From: an uncultured Erysipelotrichaceae bacterium
GTDB taxonomy: Bacteria > Bacillota_I > Bacilli_A > Erysipelotrichales > Erysipelotrichaceae
DNA length: 9,368 nucleotides
Assembly: GCA_902782955.1 (NCBI GenBank)
Contig: CACZPD010000267.1
Location: forward strand, 1-9,368
Direction of reading: 5' to 3'
Part shown: in pieces, positions 1 to 6,743 of the stretch
Numbering within the stretch: position 1 is the first letter of the stretch
How the letters are laid out: each line of letters begins with the position of its first letter
The notes under the pieces: generated by a model
Told to the model about the DNA's origin: nothing
What the model saw: only the letters and a program-made list of their open reading frames with translations
Database searches by the model: none
Translations under genes and position numbers: made by a program

Positions 1-104
1 GATCCCCCGTAGAAGATACGCAGATCTTCAGCCTGAACCAGACGTATCCCCTCCTGCGGGGAAAGACGCATCATAACTTCTCCGATTCCCAGTATCTTAC
101 CCAT
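1..104 (-). CDS. kdgK: 2-keto-3-deoxygluconate kinase (PfkB/ribokinase family), N-terminal fragment
   Basis: Only the first 34 codons are present; the gene continues past base 1. The protein begins MGKILGIGEVMMRLSP and reaches an FYGGS stretch. This matches the N-terminal strand of PfkB sugar kinases, where the GE.L.RLSP segment and the following YGG(A/S) segment help bind the sugar. The family member expected beside an aldolase of this type phosphorylates 2-keto-3-deoxygluconate to KDPG with ATP in the cytoplasm. The start ATG (102-104) lies inside the 3' end of the aldolase gene (8-nt overlap). It has a GAGG ribosome binding site 6 nt upstream, so translation is probably coupled. The catalytic GAGD motif is outside the window. 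The kinase family is clear. KdgK specificity is inferred mainly from the neighbouring aldolase and dehydratase; another PfkB sugar kinase is possible. Confidence 0.8.
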   Translation of the reverse strand, partial: MGKILGIGEVMMRLSPQEGIRLVQAEDLRIFYGG

Positions 105-744
105 TTCGGACCTCTTCAACGATTTCCTTCGCTTCCATGCATTTTTCCCGGATATAATCAAATTTTCCCATACTGATCCAGTCTTCTTTTACCATCCAGC
201 TGCCGCCGATAAAAGCGACATTCTCCGTGCGCAGGTAATCGCGGGCATTCACCACGCTGATACCCCCTGTAGGCATGAATGAGATCTGTCTGTATGGTGA
301 ACGCAGCGCCTTTAATGTACGGATTCCCCCGTATGCCTCAGCAGGAAAAAATTTCAGCGTGGTCAGTCCCAATGACATCCCCATTTCCACTTCACTCGGT
401 GTACATACTCCCGGAATAAAAGGAATACCCCTGTCAAGAACGTATCTGACCACTTCCGGATTCAGACCGGGTGAAACGATAAACGACGCGCCAGCCTGTA
501 TCGCTTCTTCTGCCTGTTCCGTATTCAGGATCGTTCCCGCACCTATCAGCATATCCGGATATGCCTGTTTCATGATCCGGATCGCTTCCGCGGCACACGC
601 TGTCCGGAAAGTCACTTCCGCGCAGGGCAGACCCCCTTCCACCAGTGCTTCCGCAAGTTTTTCCGCTTTGTCTGCTTCATTGATGACGACAACGGGAACG
701 ATGCCGATCTCCTTCAGTCTTTCAGTCATTTTTGCCATTTCCAT
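97..744 (-). CDS. eda: KDPG/KHG aldolase (2-dehydro-3-deoxyphosphogluconate aldolase)
   Basis: Class I aldolase that splits 2-keto-3-deoxy-6-phosphogluconate into pyruvate and glyceraldehyde 3-phosphate; many family members also act on 4-hydroxy-2-oxoglutarate. The 215-residue length is normal for this single TIM-barrel family. Visible hallmarks are EVTFR (Glu43 and Arg47, catalytic Glu and phosphate/pyruvate contact), GAGT (68-71), PGVCTPSE (111-118), the Schiff-base lysine Lys131 in TLKFFPAE, and the phosphate-binding PTGGI (158-162). The start at 744 overlaps the end of the dehydratase gene by 23 nt. An AGGAG motif lies about 12 nt upstream, a slightly long spacing. Met6 (ATG at 727-729) would give an 8-nt overlap like the next junction, but it sits about 27 nt from that motif. 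The protein forms an operon with the upstream dehydratase and the overlapping kinase, as expected for a lower Entner-Doudoroff branch. No residue appears to be missing. Confidence 0.96.
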   Translation of the reverse strand: MEMAKMTERLKEIGIVPVVVINEADKAEKLAEALVEGGLPCAEVTFRTACAAEAIRIMKQAYPDMLIGAGTILNTEQAEEAIQAGASFIVSPGLNPEVVRYVLDRGIPFIPGVCTPSEVEMGMSLGLTTLKFFPAEAYGGIRTLKALRSPYRQISFMPTGGISVVNARDYLRTENVAFIGGSWMVKEDWISMGKFDYIREKCMEAKEIVEEVRNG

Positions 745-2482
745 ATTCCAGATACGCTCCTTTCATCGGGCTCTGCGCATGTTCGGCAAACATACGCAGC
801 GCGCCGGTCTTATATTTCATTTCTTTTGGTTTCCAGTGTTTCTTTCTTTCCTTCAGGATCTCTTCGATTTCTTCCGGAGACTTCTTTTCCCCGTTTGTTC
901 CGATGATCTGAATGATGCGGTTTTCAATGTCGATTTCGATGAGGTCGTCTTTCTCAACAAGCGCGATCGGTCCACCTGCCTGCGCTTCCGGTGAACAGTG
1001 TCCGATGACCGGCCCGGTCGAAGCTCCGGAAAATCTGCCGTCGGTGATCAGCGCTATAGTGCGTCCCAGTTCCGGATCTGATGAGATCGCTTCGGAGGTA
1101 TAAAACATCTCCGGCATGCCCGATCCCTTCGGACCTTCATATCGGATCAGCACCGCGTCGCCGGGTTCGACCTTATGATGCAGAACAGCATCCAGACACT
1201 CTTCCTCACTGTCAAACGGCCTTGCCTTCAGAACTGCCCGGAACATCTCTTTCGGACATGCAGTGTGTTTGATGACCGCTCCTTCCGGCGCGAGATTCCC
1301 TTTCAGGACGGCTACGCTGCCGTCTGTCCCCATCGGGTCATCAGCCGGGTGAATGATATCGGTTCTTTTCAGTTTCAGCCCGTATCTTTCGTTAAAACCC
1401 TGCAGATACTTTTCGCAGCCGTCATAGTACCCGTTCTTTTTGAGTCCTTCCAGATTCTCTCCCAGTGTCTTTCCTGTTACGGTCATGACATCAAGATGCA
1501 GGCGGTCCCTGATTTCTTCCATAATAGCCGGGACCCCGCCGGCATAATAAAATACCTCTGCCGGCCACCTGCCTGTCGGTCTCAGATCCAGAATGAACTT
1601 CATATTGCGGTGCAGACGGTCAAATGTATCCCCGTCGATCTGCAGGCCGAATTCATGCGCGACAGCCGGCAGATGCAGCAGCGTATTCGTACTTCCGGAA
1701 ATTGCCGCGTGAACCAGTACGGCATTTTCAAAATGATCCATGGTGATCCACTCTGAAGGTTTCTTTCCCTCCATGGCCAGCTCCACAGCCCGTTTTCCGG
1801 TCTCATATGCATACTGCATAAGCACCTCGCTCTCTGCCGGCAGGAGTGCCGCGCCGGGGAGTGCCAGTCCCAGTGCTTCCGCCATGATCTGCATCGTGCT
1901 CGCGGTCCCGATAAAACTGCAGGCGCCGCAGCCCGGGCACGCATTTTCCTTTGCCCACTGCAGTTCTTCCGCAGTGATCTCCCCGCGTTCATAACGGGCG
2001 GAATATACACCCAGTTCATTCAGCGTAAGCAGTCTCGGTCCGGCAGCCATGGTACCGCCCGGCAGTACGACGGAAGGAATATCGACCCTTGCCAGTCCCA
2101 TCAGGTTTCCCGGCATTCCTTTGTCACAGCTGGCAATATAAACACCTGCGTCAAACGGCGTGGCATTCGCCTGGATCTCGATCATATTCGCGATCATCTC
2201 CCGGCTGACCAGGGAATAATTGATGCCGTCAGTTCCCTGGCTTTCCCCGTCACACATATCCGTGCAGTAATAGCGCGCACCTTTGCCGCCGGCATCCTGG
2301 ATGCCTTTCCGCACTTCTTCCACAAGTCTGTTCAGATGACCGCTTCCGGGATGACTGTCACCGTAAGTGCTCTCGATGAAAATCTGCGGCAGTCCGAGTT
2401 CCCCGGGTTTCCAGCCGGTTCCGATCCGGAGGGGATCCAGTTCCGGTGCTATCTGCCGCATTTTCTGACTTTTGAGTTCCAT
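722..2482 (-). CDS. IlvD/Edd-family sugar-acid dehydratase (substrate unassigned)
   Basis: Fe-S dependent dehydratase of 586 residues, expected to convert an aldonic acid to its 2-keto-3-deoxy acid in the cytoplasm. Family marks in order: MCDGESQGT (76-84), SCDKGMPG (118-125), PGCGAC (183-188), SGSTNTLLHL (262-271), FYYAGGVPAIM (311-321), GNLAPEGAV (395-403), RYEGPKGSGMPEM (447-459) and TDGRFSGAS (480-488), which carries the conserved active-site serine. Where biosynthetic IlvD has a PCN cysteine motif, this protein reads HPGSGHL (44-50) with no cysteine. The candidate cluster ligands are therefore Cys77, Cys119 and Cys188, the pattern I recall for 6-phosphogluconate dehydratase (Edd), while the middle of the protein is IlvD-like. 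No ilv genes are nearby; the downstream aldolase and kinase argue for catabolism, with gluconate or galactonate as examples. The start at 2482 has a GAGGAGA site about 9 nt upstream. It is the first gene of its operon. Family certain, substrate unknown. Confidence 0.9.
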   Translation of the reverse strand: MELKSQKMRQIAPELDPLRIGTGWKPGELGLPQIFIESTYGDSHPGSGHLNRLVEEVRKGIQDAGGKGARYYCTDMCDGESQGTDGINYSLVSREMIANMIEIQANATPFDAGVYIASCDKGMPGNLMGLARVDIPSVVLPGGTMAAGPRLLTLNELGVYSARYERGEITAEELQWAKENACPGCGACSFIGTASTMQIMAEALGLALPGAALLPAESEVLMQYAYETGKRAVELAMEGKKPSEWITMDHFENAVLVHAAISGSTNTLLHLPAVAHEFGLQIDGDTFDRLHRNMKFILDLRPTGRWPAEVFYYAGGVPAIMEEIRDRLHLDVMTVTGKTLGENLEGLKKNGYYDGCEKYLQGFNERYGLKLKRTDIIHPADDPMGTDGSVAVLKGNLAPEGAVIKHTACPKEMFRAVLKARPFDSEEECLDAVLHHKVEPGDAVLIRYEGPKGSGMPEMFYTSEAISSDPELGRTIALITDGRFSGASTGPVIGHCSPEAQAGGPIALVEKDDLIEIDIENRIIQIIGTNGEKKSPEEIEEILKERKKHWKPKEMKYKTGALRMFAEHAQSPMKGAYLEYGNGKND

Positions 2483-2548
2483 AAAAAACGTCTCTCCTCA
2501 TTATTGCTTTGATTATGATCGTCCATCCGTACTGAATGGTTGTTCCGC

Positions 2549-2567
2549 ATTCCGGATCATCCGGAAT
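2549..2567. promoter_or_regulatory. Perfect 19-nt palindrome, probable operator of the dehydratase-eda-kdgK operon
   Basis: The plus strand reads ATTCCGGATCATCCGGAAT: two 9-nt arms around a single central base, with no mismatch. It begins about 4 nt after the predicted transcription start of the dehydratase operon, where a repressor would block transcription. As RNA it could fold as a 7-bp stem with a 5-nt loop, but no T-tract follows, so it is not an intrinsic terminator. No regulator gene for sugar-acid catabolism is visible in the window, so the binding protein is unknown. Confidence 0.65.
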
Positions 2568-2578
2568 CTGTCATCTAT

Positions 2579-2587
2579 ATATTACCA
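2579..2587 (-). promoter_or_regulatory. Candidate extended -10 promoter of the dehydratase operon
   Basis: The minus strand reads TGGTAATAT, a TGn extension joined to a TAATAT -10 element, in an AT-rich patch. No good -35 hexamer is seen at 16-18 nt upstream, which is tolerated by extended -10 promoters. The start point would fall near 2571-2572, giving a leader of about 90 nt. The placement between a terminator and the first gene of a new operon supports it. This is a sequence-motif call only. Confidence 0.5.
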
Positions 2588-2611
2588 TTGATAAGCATGA
2601 AATAAGTACAT

Positions 2612-2648
2612 ATAAAAAGCAGTATCTCTCCTTTCGGAAAGGTACTGC
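2612..2648 (-). terminator. Intrinsic terminator after the HAD hydrolase gene
   Basis: On the minus strand an outer stem GCAGTA/TACTGC and an inner stem CCTTT/AAAGG with a CCG loop are separated by a 5-nt bulge on the 3' side. A TTTTTAT tract follows directly. It starts 6 nt after the HAD stop codon and ends the marR-exporter operon, separating it from the dehydratase operon. The opposite orientation lacks an adjacent T-tract. Confidence 0.85.
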
Positions 2649-2653
2649 CCGTT

Positions 2654-3490
2654 TTAGCGGCTGAACCAGTGATCTTCCAGATATCTTCCGACACCGTCCT
2701 CTTCGACCGGGTATTCCGTCACCGCCTGGGCGACGGCTTTGGTCGCGTCTGACCCGTTCACCAGGCAGACACCCCATCCCGCTTCTTTCAGGAGCCCGAT
2801 ATCGTTTTCCATGTCCCCGAAACAGATGAACTCGTCAAGGGGGATCTGATATCTTTCACTGTATTTTATTAACGCAACGCCTTTATTGACATGCGGATCC
2901 TGGAATTCCATGGTCACATGTCCATAACCTTCAAACGTCTTCACCACATGCCAGTAAGGATCCCTGATCTCTTCACAGATGCGCATGAATTCATCAAGGG
3001 ATTCCGGTTTCAGATGGATCTCGATCTTGCCGACATCCTGCTGTGAGAGGAAATCAACATCGCCGATCTTTACAATCGAATGATTGCGGCGGATGGAATC
3101 ACGCATGAAGTCATCCATACGCAGTGCTGCGATCTCATCATACCCGCGCCAGTATACGATCGCGTTCAGATCCACATTTCTCAGCGCTGTCAGGATCTTA
3201 TGAATGCTTTCCTTTTTCAGCAGATAATACTTTTCGATCGTATCTGTTTCCTTGTCCCACAATTCACCACCGTTCATGCCGATCGCGAAATCAAACGGAA
3301 AGCCGAGTCCCCATTCTTCCGCTTTTGCCAGGATCCTCTTATCCAGCGGTCTTCCGGTAGCCGGACCGAAACGGACACCATCCCCGTGCAGTCTCTGAAT
3401 GGCAGCACGTGTGCGTTCATGGATCTGTTCCCCTTTTACACAAAGTGTACCGTCAATATCCGCTGCCATAACGGAAATTTTCCGGATCAT
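2654..3490 (-). CDS. Cof-type HAD-IIB family hydrolase (probable phosphatase)
   Basis: Cytoplasmic haloacid-dehalogenase-type phosphatase of 278 residues, the usual size for the Cof/YidA subfamily. Motif I is DIDGTL with nucleophile Asp11 and acid/base Asp13. Motif II is the ATGR segment with Thr45. Motif III is Lys203 in VNKG. Motif IV is GDMEND with Asp226 and Asp230, which bind magnesium. The region between motifs II and III (about 80-195) is the IIB cap that sets specificity. All catalytic residues are intact. Family members act on sugar phosphates, pyridoxal phosphate or nucleotides; sequence alone does not choose among these. The ATG overlaps the stop of the transglutaminase-like gene in an ATGA (4 nt) and is preceded by a strong AGGAGGAATT site, so translation is coupled. 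It is the last gene of the operon; a terminator follows 6 nt after its stop codon. Confidence 0.92.
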   Translation of the reverse strand: MIRKISVMAADIDGTLCVKGEQIHERTRAAIQRLHGDGVRFGPATGRPLDKRILAKAEEWGLGFPFDFAIGMNGGELWDKETDTIEKYYLLKKESIHKILTALRNVDLNAIVYWRGYDEIAALRMDDFMRDSIRRNHSIVKIGDVDFLSQQDVGKIEIHLKPESLDEFMRICEEIRDPYWHVVKTFEGYGHVTMEFQDPHVNKGVALIKYSERYQIPLDEFICFGDMENDIGLLKEAGWGVCLVNGSDATKAVAQAVTEYPVEEDGVGRYLEDHWFSR

Positions 3491-4842
3491 AATTCCTCCT
3501 GTTCCAGCTGATGCATTTCAAGGATCTCAAAACTGCAGTCGAGTTCCTGCCGCAGAAGCCCTCTGTCAGCGTATTCTGCTTCTCCGGTCTGATTATCGTA
3601 CGGGTCGATCCGCCAGTGTTTTTTCGGAATGGTGAATTCCTGCTGGAATGCCTGATTCGCAGCCATGCGGAACGGATCCAGGTTTCCGAAATAGAAATCA
3701 TGCCGTTCTTTACATCCTGCCCGGAATGCACTCCCGCCGAATGAGCAGTCCGCAAACAGCCATCCGTAAGGCTCGACGCGGAACATTGCCCAGTCATGGT
3801 TTCCGGAAGTTCCCGGTGCTGTGAATTTGCCGCTCTGCCAGCGGGCCGGTATGCCTGCGCATCTGCAAAGCGTGATAAATGTCAGTGCCTGGACACCGCA
3901 GTCTCCTTTTAGAGATGAGATGCAGTAATCCGGGATCTGTTCGATTCCCAGATACTGGCGCATGAATGAATATGTTACTTTCGTTGTGACGAAATCATAG
4001 AAACGCCTTGCCAGTTTCAGCGGATCTGTTTCATCGTCGCTCAGTTCTCTGCAGAGATTCCTGATCAGCGGTGTGAATACGAGATGCGGTTCCTGTTCCC
4101 CGGTTTCCGCATCGGGAATGACCCGGGTCTCCTGATCGCTGAATGCTGTATAGCGCACGACGGAATCGTATTCATATTCCACCGAGAATTCCTCATTTGC
4201 TTTCAGATCCTTTTCAAAGCATACCGTACGGCAGACGGAGTCTTCCGGATCGATGACACCGCCCGGACTTGTGCTGAGGATCCGTATATTCCGCATGTTG
4301 ATGCAGGCGGAAGGAACAGGAAGATGTACGCGAACAAAGCCCAACTGAAAACATTCATCCTTGATGCGCAGGGTTGTCTTTGCGCGGAAATGCCATCCTG
4401 CCTTCCCGTATTGTTTCATATAGCAGATATTGTCATCCAGATAACTTCTGTCTTCTGACGCTTCGTTTGCCCGCTGTGCCATTTCGGGATATACCTTTTT
4501 CAGTGAAGCGAAGAAACGGTTCTGCAGATGTTTTTTTCCTGAGACGAAGATCCAGTCAGCTGCTCCCCTGTCCATCCATTCATGAAGTTCTTCTTCCGTA
4601 AAATCCGGGATTTCCTTCCGAATCAGCGCCAGCGCTTCCTCTTCCGTATACGGATAATCATTTTCGAGCCGCTTCAGGATCTCTTTTTCTGTCAGAAGTT
4701 TGTTCCGGACAGCTTCCGGGATCCTGCCGTCTTTCAGTTTTATATCGATCAGTCTGTCTGCTTCGGAGAACCATCCGGCATATTTCAGCTTTGCTATATC
4801 CTCCGGCATCTCCGTCCGCAGATCTTTCAGTATCTTCAGCAT
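3487..4842 (-). CDS. Transglutaminase-like domain protein, cytoplasmic, function unknown
   Basis: A 451-residue protein with a C-terminal transglutaminase-like (papain-fold) core. The likely triad is Cys315 in KGDCGVQ, His349 in GNHDW and Asp365 in FADCSFGG, spaced as in bacterial members of the superfamily, so it may be an active peptidase, amidase or acyltransferase. Residues 1-135 are charged and probably helical, with tandem E-rich helices (EEEALALIRKE, TEEELHEWM). Residues about 145-245 look beta-rich, like the N-terminal domain often placed before such cores. Residues 255-300 are helical. No signal peptide or membrane segment is seen, so it should stay in the cytoplasm. The gene starts 11 nt after the ABC half-transporter B stop, with only a weak GAGAG-type ribosome site, and overlaps the HAD gene by 4 nt. 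Its position suggests a role tied to the exporter, but that is inference; I do not recognise a characterised homologue. Confidence 0.85.
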   Translation of the reverse strand: MLKILKDLRTEMPEDIAKLKYAGWFSEADRLIDIKLKDGRIPEAVRNKLLTEKEILKRLENDYPYTEEEALALIRKEIPDFTEEELHEWMDRGAADWIFVSGKKHLQNRFFASLKKVYPEMAQRANEASEDRSYLDDNICYMKQYGKAGWHFRAKTTLRIKDECFQLGFVRVHLPVPSACINMRNIRILSTSPGGVIDPEDSVCRTVCFEKDLKANEEFSVEYEYDSVVRYTAFSDQETRVIPDAETGEQEPHLVFTPLIRNLCRELSDDETDPLKLARRFYDFVTTKVTYSFMRQYLGIEQIPDYCISSLKGDCGVQALTFITLCRCAGIPARWQSGKFTAPGTSGNHDWAMFRVEPYGWLFADCSFGGSAFRAGCKERHDFYFGNLDPFRMAANQAFQQEFTIPKKHWRIDPYDNQTGEAEYADRGLLRQELDCSFEILEMHQLEQEEL

Positions 4843-4853
4843 CCGTATCTCTC

Positions 4854-6743
4854 TCAGTCTATCTCCAGATCCCCGGTATACAGGCGGTAATATGTTCCCT
4901 TCTTTTCCAGCAGCGACTTATGATCCCCGCGTTCAATAATACGGCCGTGGTCCATGACCATGATCGCGTGTGAATTGCGGATCGTTGACAGACGGTGGGC
5001 AATAACGAATGTTGTTCTTCCTTCCATCAGTTTATCCATACCGGACTGGACAAGAGCTTCGGTATGGGAGTCGATGGAGGATGTAGCTTCATCCAGGATC
5101 AGGACAGGCGGATTCGCCAGTGCGGCTCTTGCGATCGCGAGCAGCTGCCGCTGTCCCTGGGAAAGAGAACTGCCGTCCCCGGTGAGTTTTGTCTTATAGC
5201 CATTCTCGAGACGGCGGATAAAATAGTCCGCGTTGGCCAGGATGGCAGCTGCGACGACTTCGGAATGGGTCGCATCCGGACGCGCATATTTGATATTCTC
5301 CTCAATGGTTCCCGTAAACAGGTGCGTATCCTGGAGAACGATGCCGAGAGATCTTCTCAGATCAGCCTTTTTGATCAGCTTTACATCGATTCCGTCATAT
5401 GTGATCGTACCTTCCTGGATGTCATAGAAACGGTTGATCAGGTTGGTCATTGTCGTCTTGCCGGCACCGGTCGCACCCACAAATGCAAGTTTCTGTCCCG
5501 GTTCGGCGAACAGGTCGATATCAAACAGGACCTGTTTCCCTTCCACATAGGAGAACTGCACATTATTGAAACGCACATCCCCGGTGAGTTTTACATATTC
5601 AATAGAGCCGTCATTATGCACATGTTTCCAGGCCCAGATGCCTGTTTCATGATCGCACTCAGTGAGTACGTCATCTTTGTATTCCGCGTCGACAAGCGTG
5701 ATCTTTCCTTCGTCTGTTTCCGGCTCTTCATCCAGCAGCGCAAAGATCCTTCTTGCACCGGCCATAGCCATGATGACGGAATTCATCTGCTGCGCGACCT
5801 GCGATACAGGCATATTGAACGATCTGTTCAGCGCAAGGAAAGAAGCCAGCTGTCCCAGGGTCAGGCTTGTAAACCCGCCCAGTACCAGCAGCGATCCCAG
5901 GATGGCTGTCAGAACGTAGGAGATATTTCCGAAATTGCCCGTGATCGGCCCGATGATGTTGGCGTATTTATTGGCATTGTTGCCGGCATCACGCAGATTT
6001 TCATTCAGCTCTGTAAAGTGCCTGATCGCCTTTTCTTCATAATTGAATACCTTGACGACCTTGGCGCCTTCCATCATTTCTTCAATATATGCATTTTCCT
6101 TACCCAGCGCGTTCTGCTGGCGGATGAAATACGTACCGGATTTCTTCATGACACTCTGCAGGACCCACTGAAGCAGTACGATCATCAGCACTGCAAGAAT
6201 CGTCAGGGGCACAGAGATCGTTACCATGGACACAAAGACCATGACGATCGTCAGAAGTGAGTTGAAGAACTGAGGAATAGACTGTGAAATGACCTGTCTG
6301 AGTGTATCCGTATCATTTGTGTAAATGGACATGATATCACCATGCGCATTCGTGTCAAAATAACGGATCGGCAGTGTCTCCATATGTTCAAACAGCTGTT
6401 CACGTATATCTTCAATGGTGCCCTGCGTTACACGGATCATGATTTTCTGATACACAAAGTTTGCAAGAACACCGCAGCCAAAGATCAATGCCATCTGTTT
6501 CAGCTTGTCGAGCAGAGGCGAAAAATCCCTGGAACCGGATTCGACCATCGGCGTGATGAAGCCGTCGATCAGCGTCCGCTGGAACAGGGAACCCTGAACC
6601 TGGACCCATGCCGCAAGAACGATACAGAACAGTACGATGAGAATATGAAATTTATAGCGCTTTAAAACCAGTCCAAGCAATCTCCCGAGGACAGCGAAAT
6701 CCAGTTTTTCCCCGGTATTGTAATTTCCTCTTCCGCGGCTCAT
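4854..6743 (-). CDS. Heterodimeric ABC exporter, half-transporter B (canonical nucleotide site)
   Basis: A 629-residue fusion of a type I exporter membrane domain (six predicted helices, roughly residues 30-320) and an ATPase domain (about 388-629). The ATPase shows Walker A GATGAGKT (423-430, Lys429), the Q-loop Gln471 in VLQDTHLF, signature LSQGQ (527-531), Walker B VLILDE with catalytic Glu552, and H-loop His583. The signature departs from LSGGQ at the third residue, as in TM288 of the TM287/288 pair. Residues about 340-385 form an extra segment with a WAWKHVHNDGS stretch between the two domains. It pairs with half-transporter A, whose gene it overlaps by 4 nt (ATGA), behind an AAAGGGG site. 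The size pair of 576 and 629 residues resembles BmrC/BmrD. The likely role is ATP-driven export of drugs, lipids or peptides from the cytoplasmic membrane; the substrate is not readable. Confidence 0.94.
   Translation of the reverse strand: MSRGRGNYNTGEKLDFAVLGRLLGLVLKRYKFHILIVLFCIVLAAWVQVQGSLFQRTLIDGFITPMVESGSRDFSPLLDKLKQMALIFGCGVLANFVYQKIMIRVTQGTIEDIREQLFEHMETLPIRYFDTNAHGDIMSIYTNDTDTLRQVISQSIPQFFNSLLTIVMVFVSMVTISVPLTILAVLMIVLLQWVLQSVMKKSGTYFIRQQNALGKENAYIEEMMEGAKVVKVFNYEEKAIRHFTELNENLRDAGNNANKYANIIGPITGNFGNISYVLTAILGSLLVLGGFTSLTLGQLASFLALNRSFNMPVSQVAQQMNSVIMAMAGARRIFALLDEEPETDEGKITLVDAEYKDDVLTECDHETGIWAWKHVHNDGSIEYVKLTGDVRFNNVQFSYVEGKQVLFDIDLFAEPGQKLAFVGATGAGKTTMTNLINRFYDIQEGTITYDGIDVKLIKKADLRRSLGIVLQDTHLFTGTIEENIKYARPDATHSEVVAAAILANADYFIRRLENGYKTKLTGDGSSLSQGQRQLLAIARAALANPPVLILDEATSSIDSHTEALVQSGMDKLMEGRTTFVIAHRLSTIRNSHAIMVMDHGRIIERGDHKSLLEKKGTYYRLYTGDLEID

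Noticed and set aside
275..994. Plus-strand open frame of 239 codons across the aldolase-dehydratase junction
   Set aside because: It runs antisense to two genes with intact catalytic motifs, is serine-rich with low-complexity stretches, and matches no family I recognise.
722..2482. Calling the dehydratase ilvD (branched-chain amino-acid synthesis)
   Set aside because: The PCN cysteine motif is missing, no ilv or leu genes are adjacent, and the gene overlaps eda, which points to sugar-acid catabolism.
2549..2567. The palindrome as an intrinsic terminator
   Set aside because: No T-tract follows in either direction, and the symmetry around a single base fits a protein-binding site better than a stable RNA hairpin.
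2483..2653. Known riboswitch, T-box or catabolite-responsive (cre) site in the intergenic gap
   Set aside because: I found no recognisable riboswitch core, T-box or cre consensus; only the terminator, promoter candidate, palindrome and leader hairpins are supported.
2571..2777. Short minus-strand open frame across the HAD gene end and the terminator
   Set aside because: It lies in another frame of the HAD gene and reads through the terminator hairpin, with no sign of coding constraint.
3480..3490. Second copy of TTCCGGATCAT at the HAD start codon, resembling a half of the 19-nt palindrome
   Set aside because: It is part of the codons for Met-Ile-Arg, has no second arm, and similar GATCCGG strings recur in the coding sequence by composition.
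4995..6260. A long open frame of 421 codons on the plus strand, antisense to half-transporter B
   Set aside because: It covers a gene whose opposite-strand protein carries every ABC motif in frame. The antisense product shows no recognisable domain, so it is a shadow of the conserved gene.
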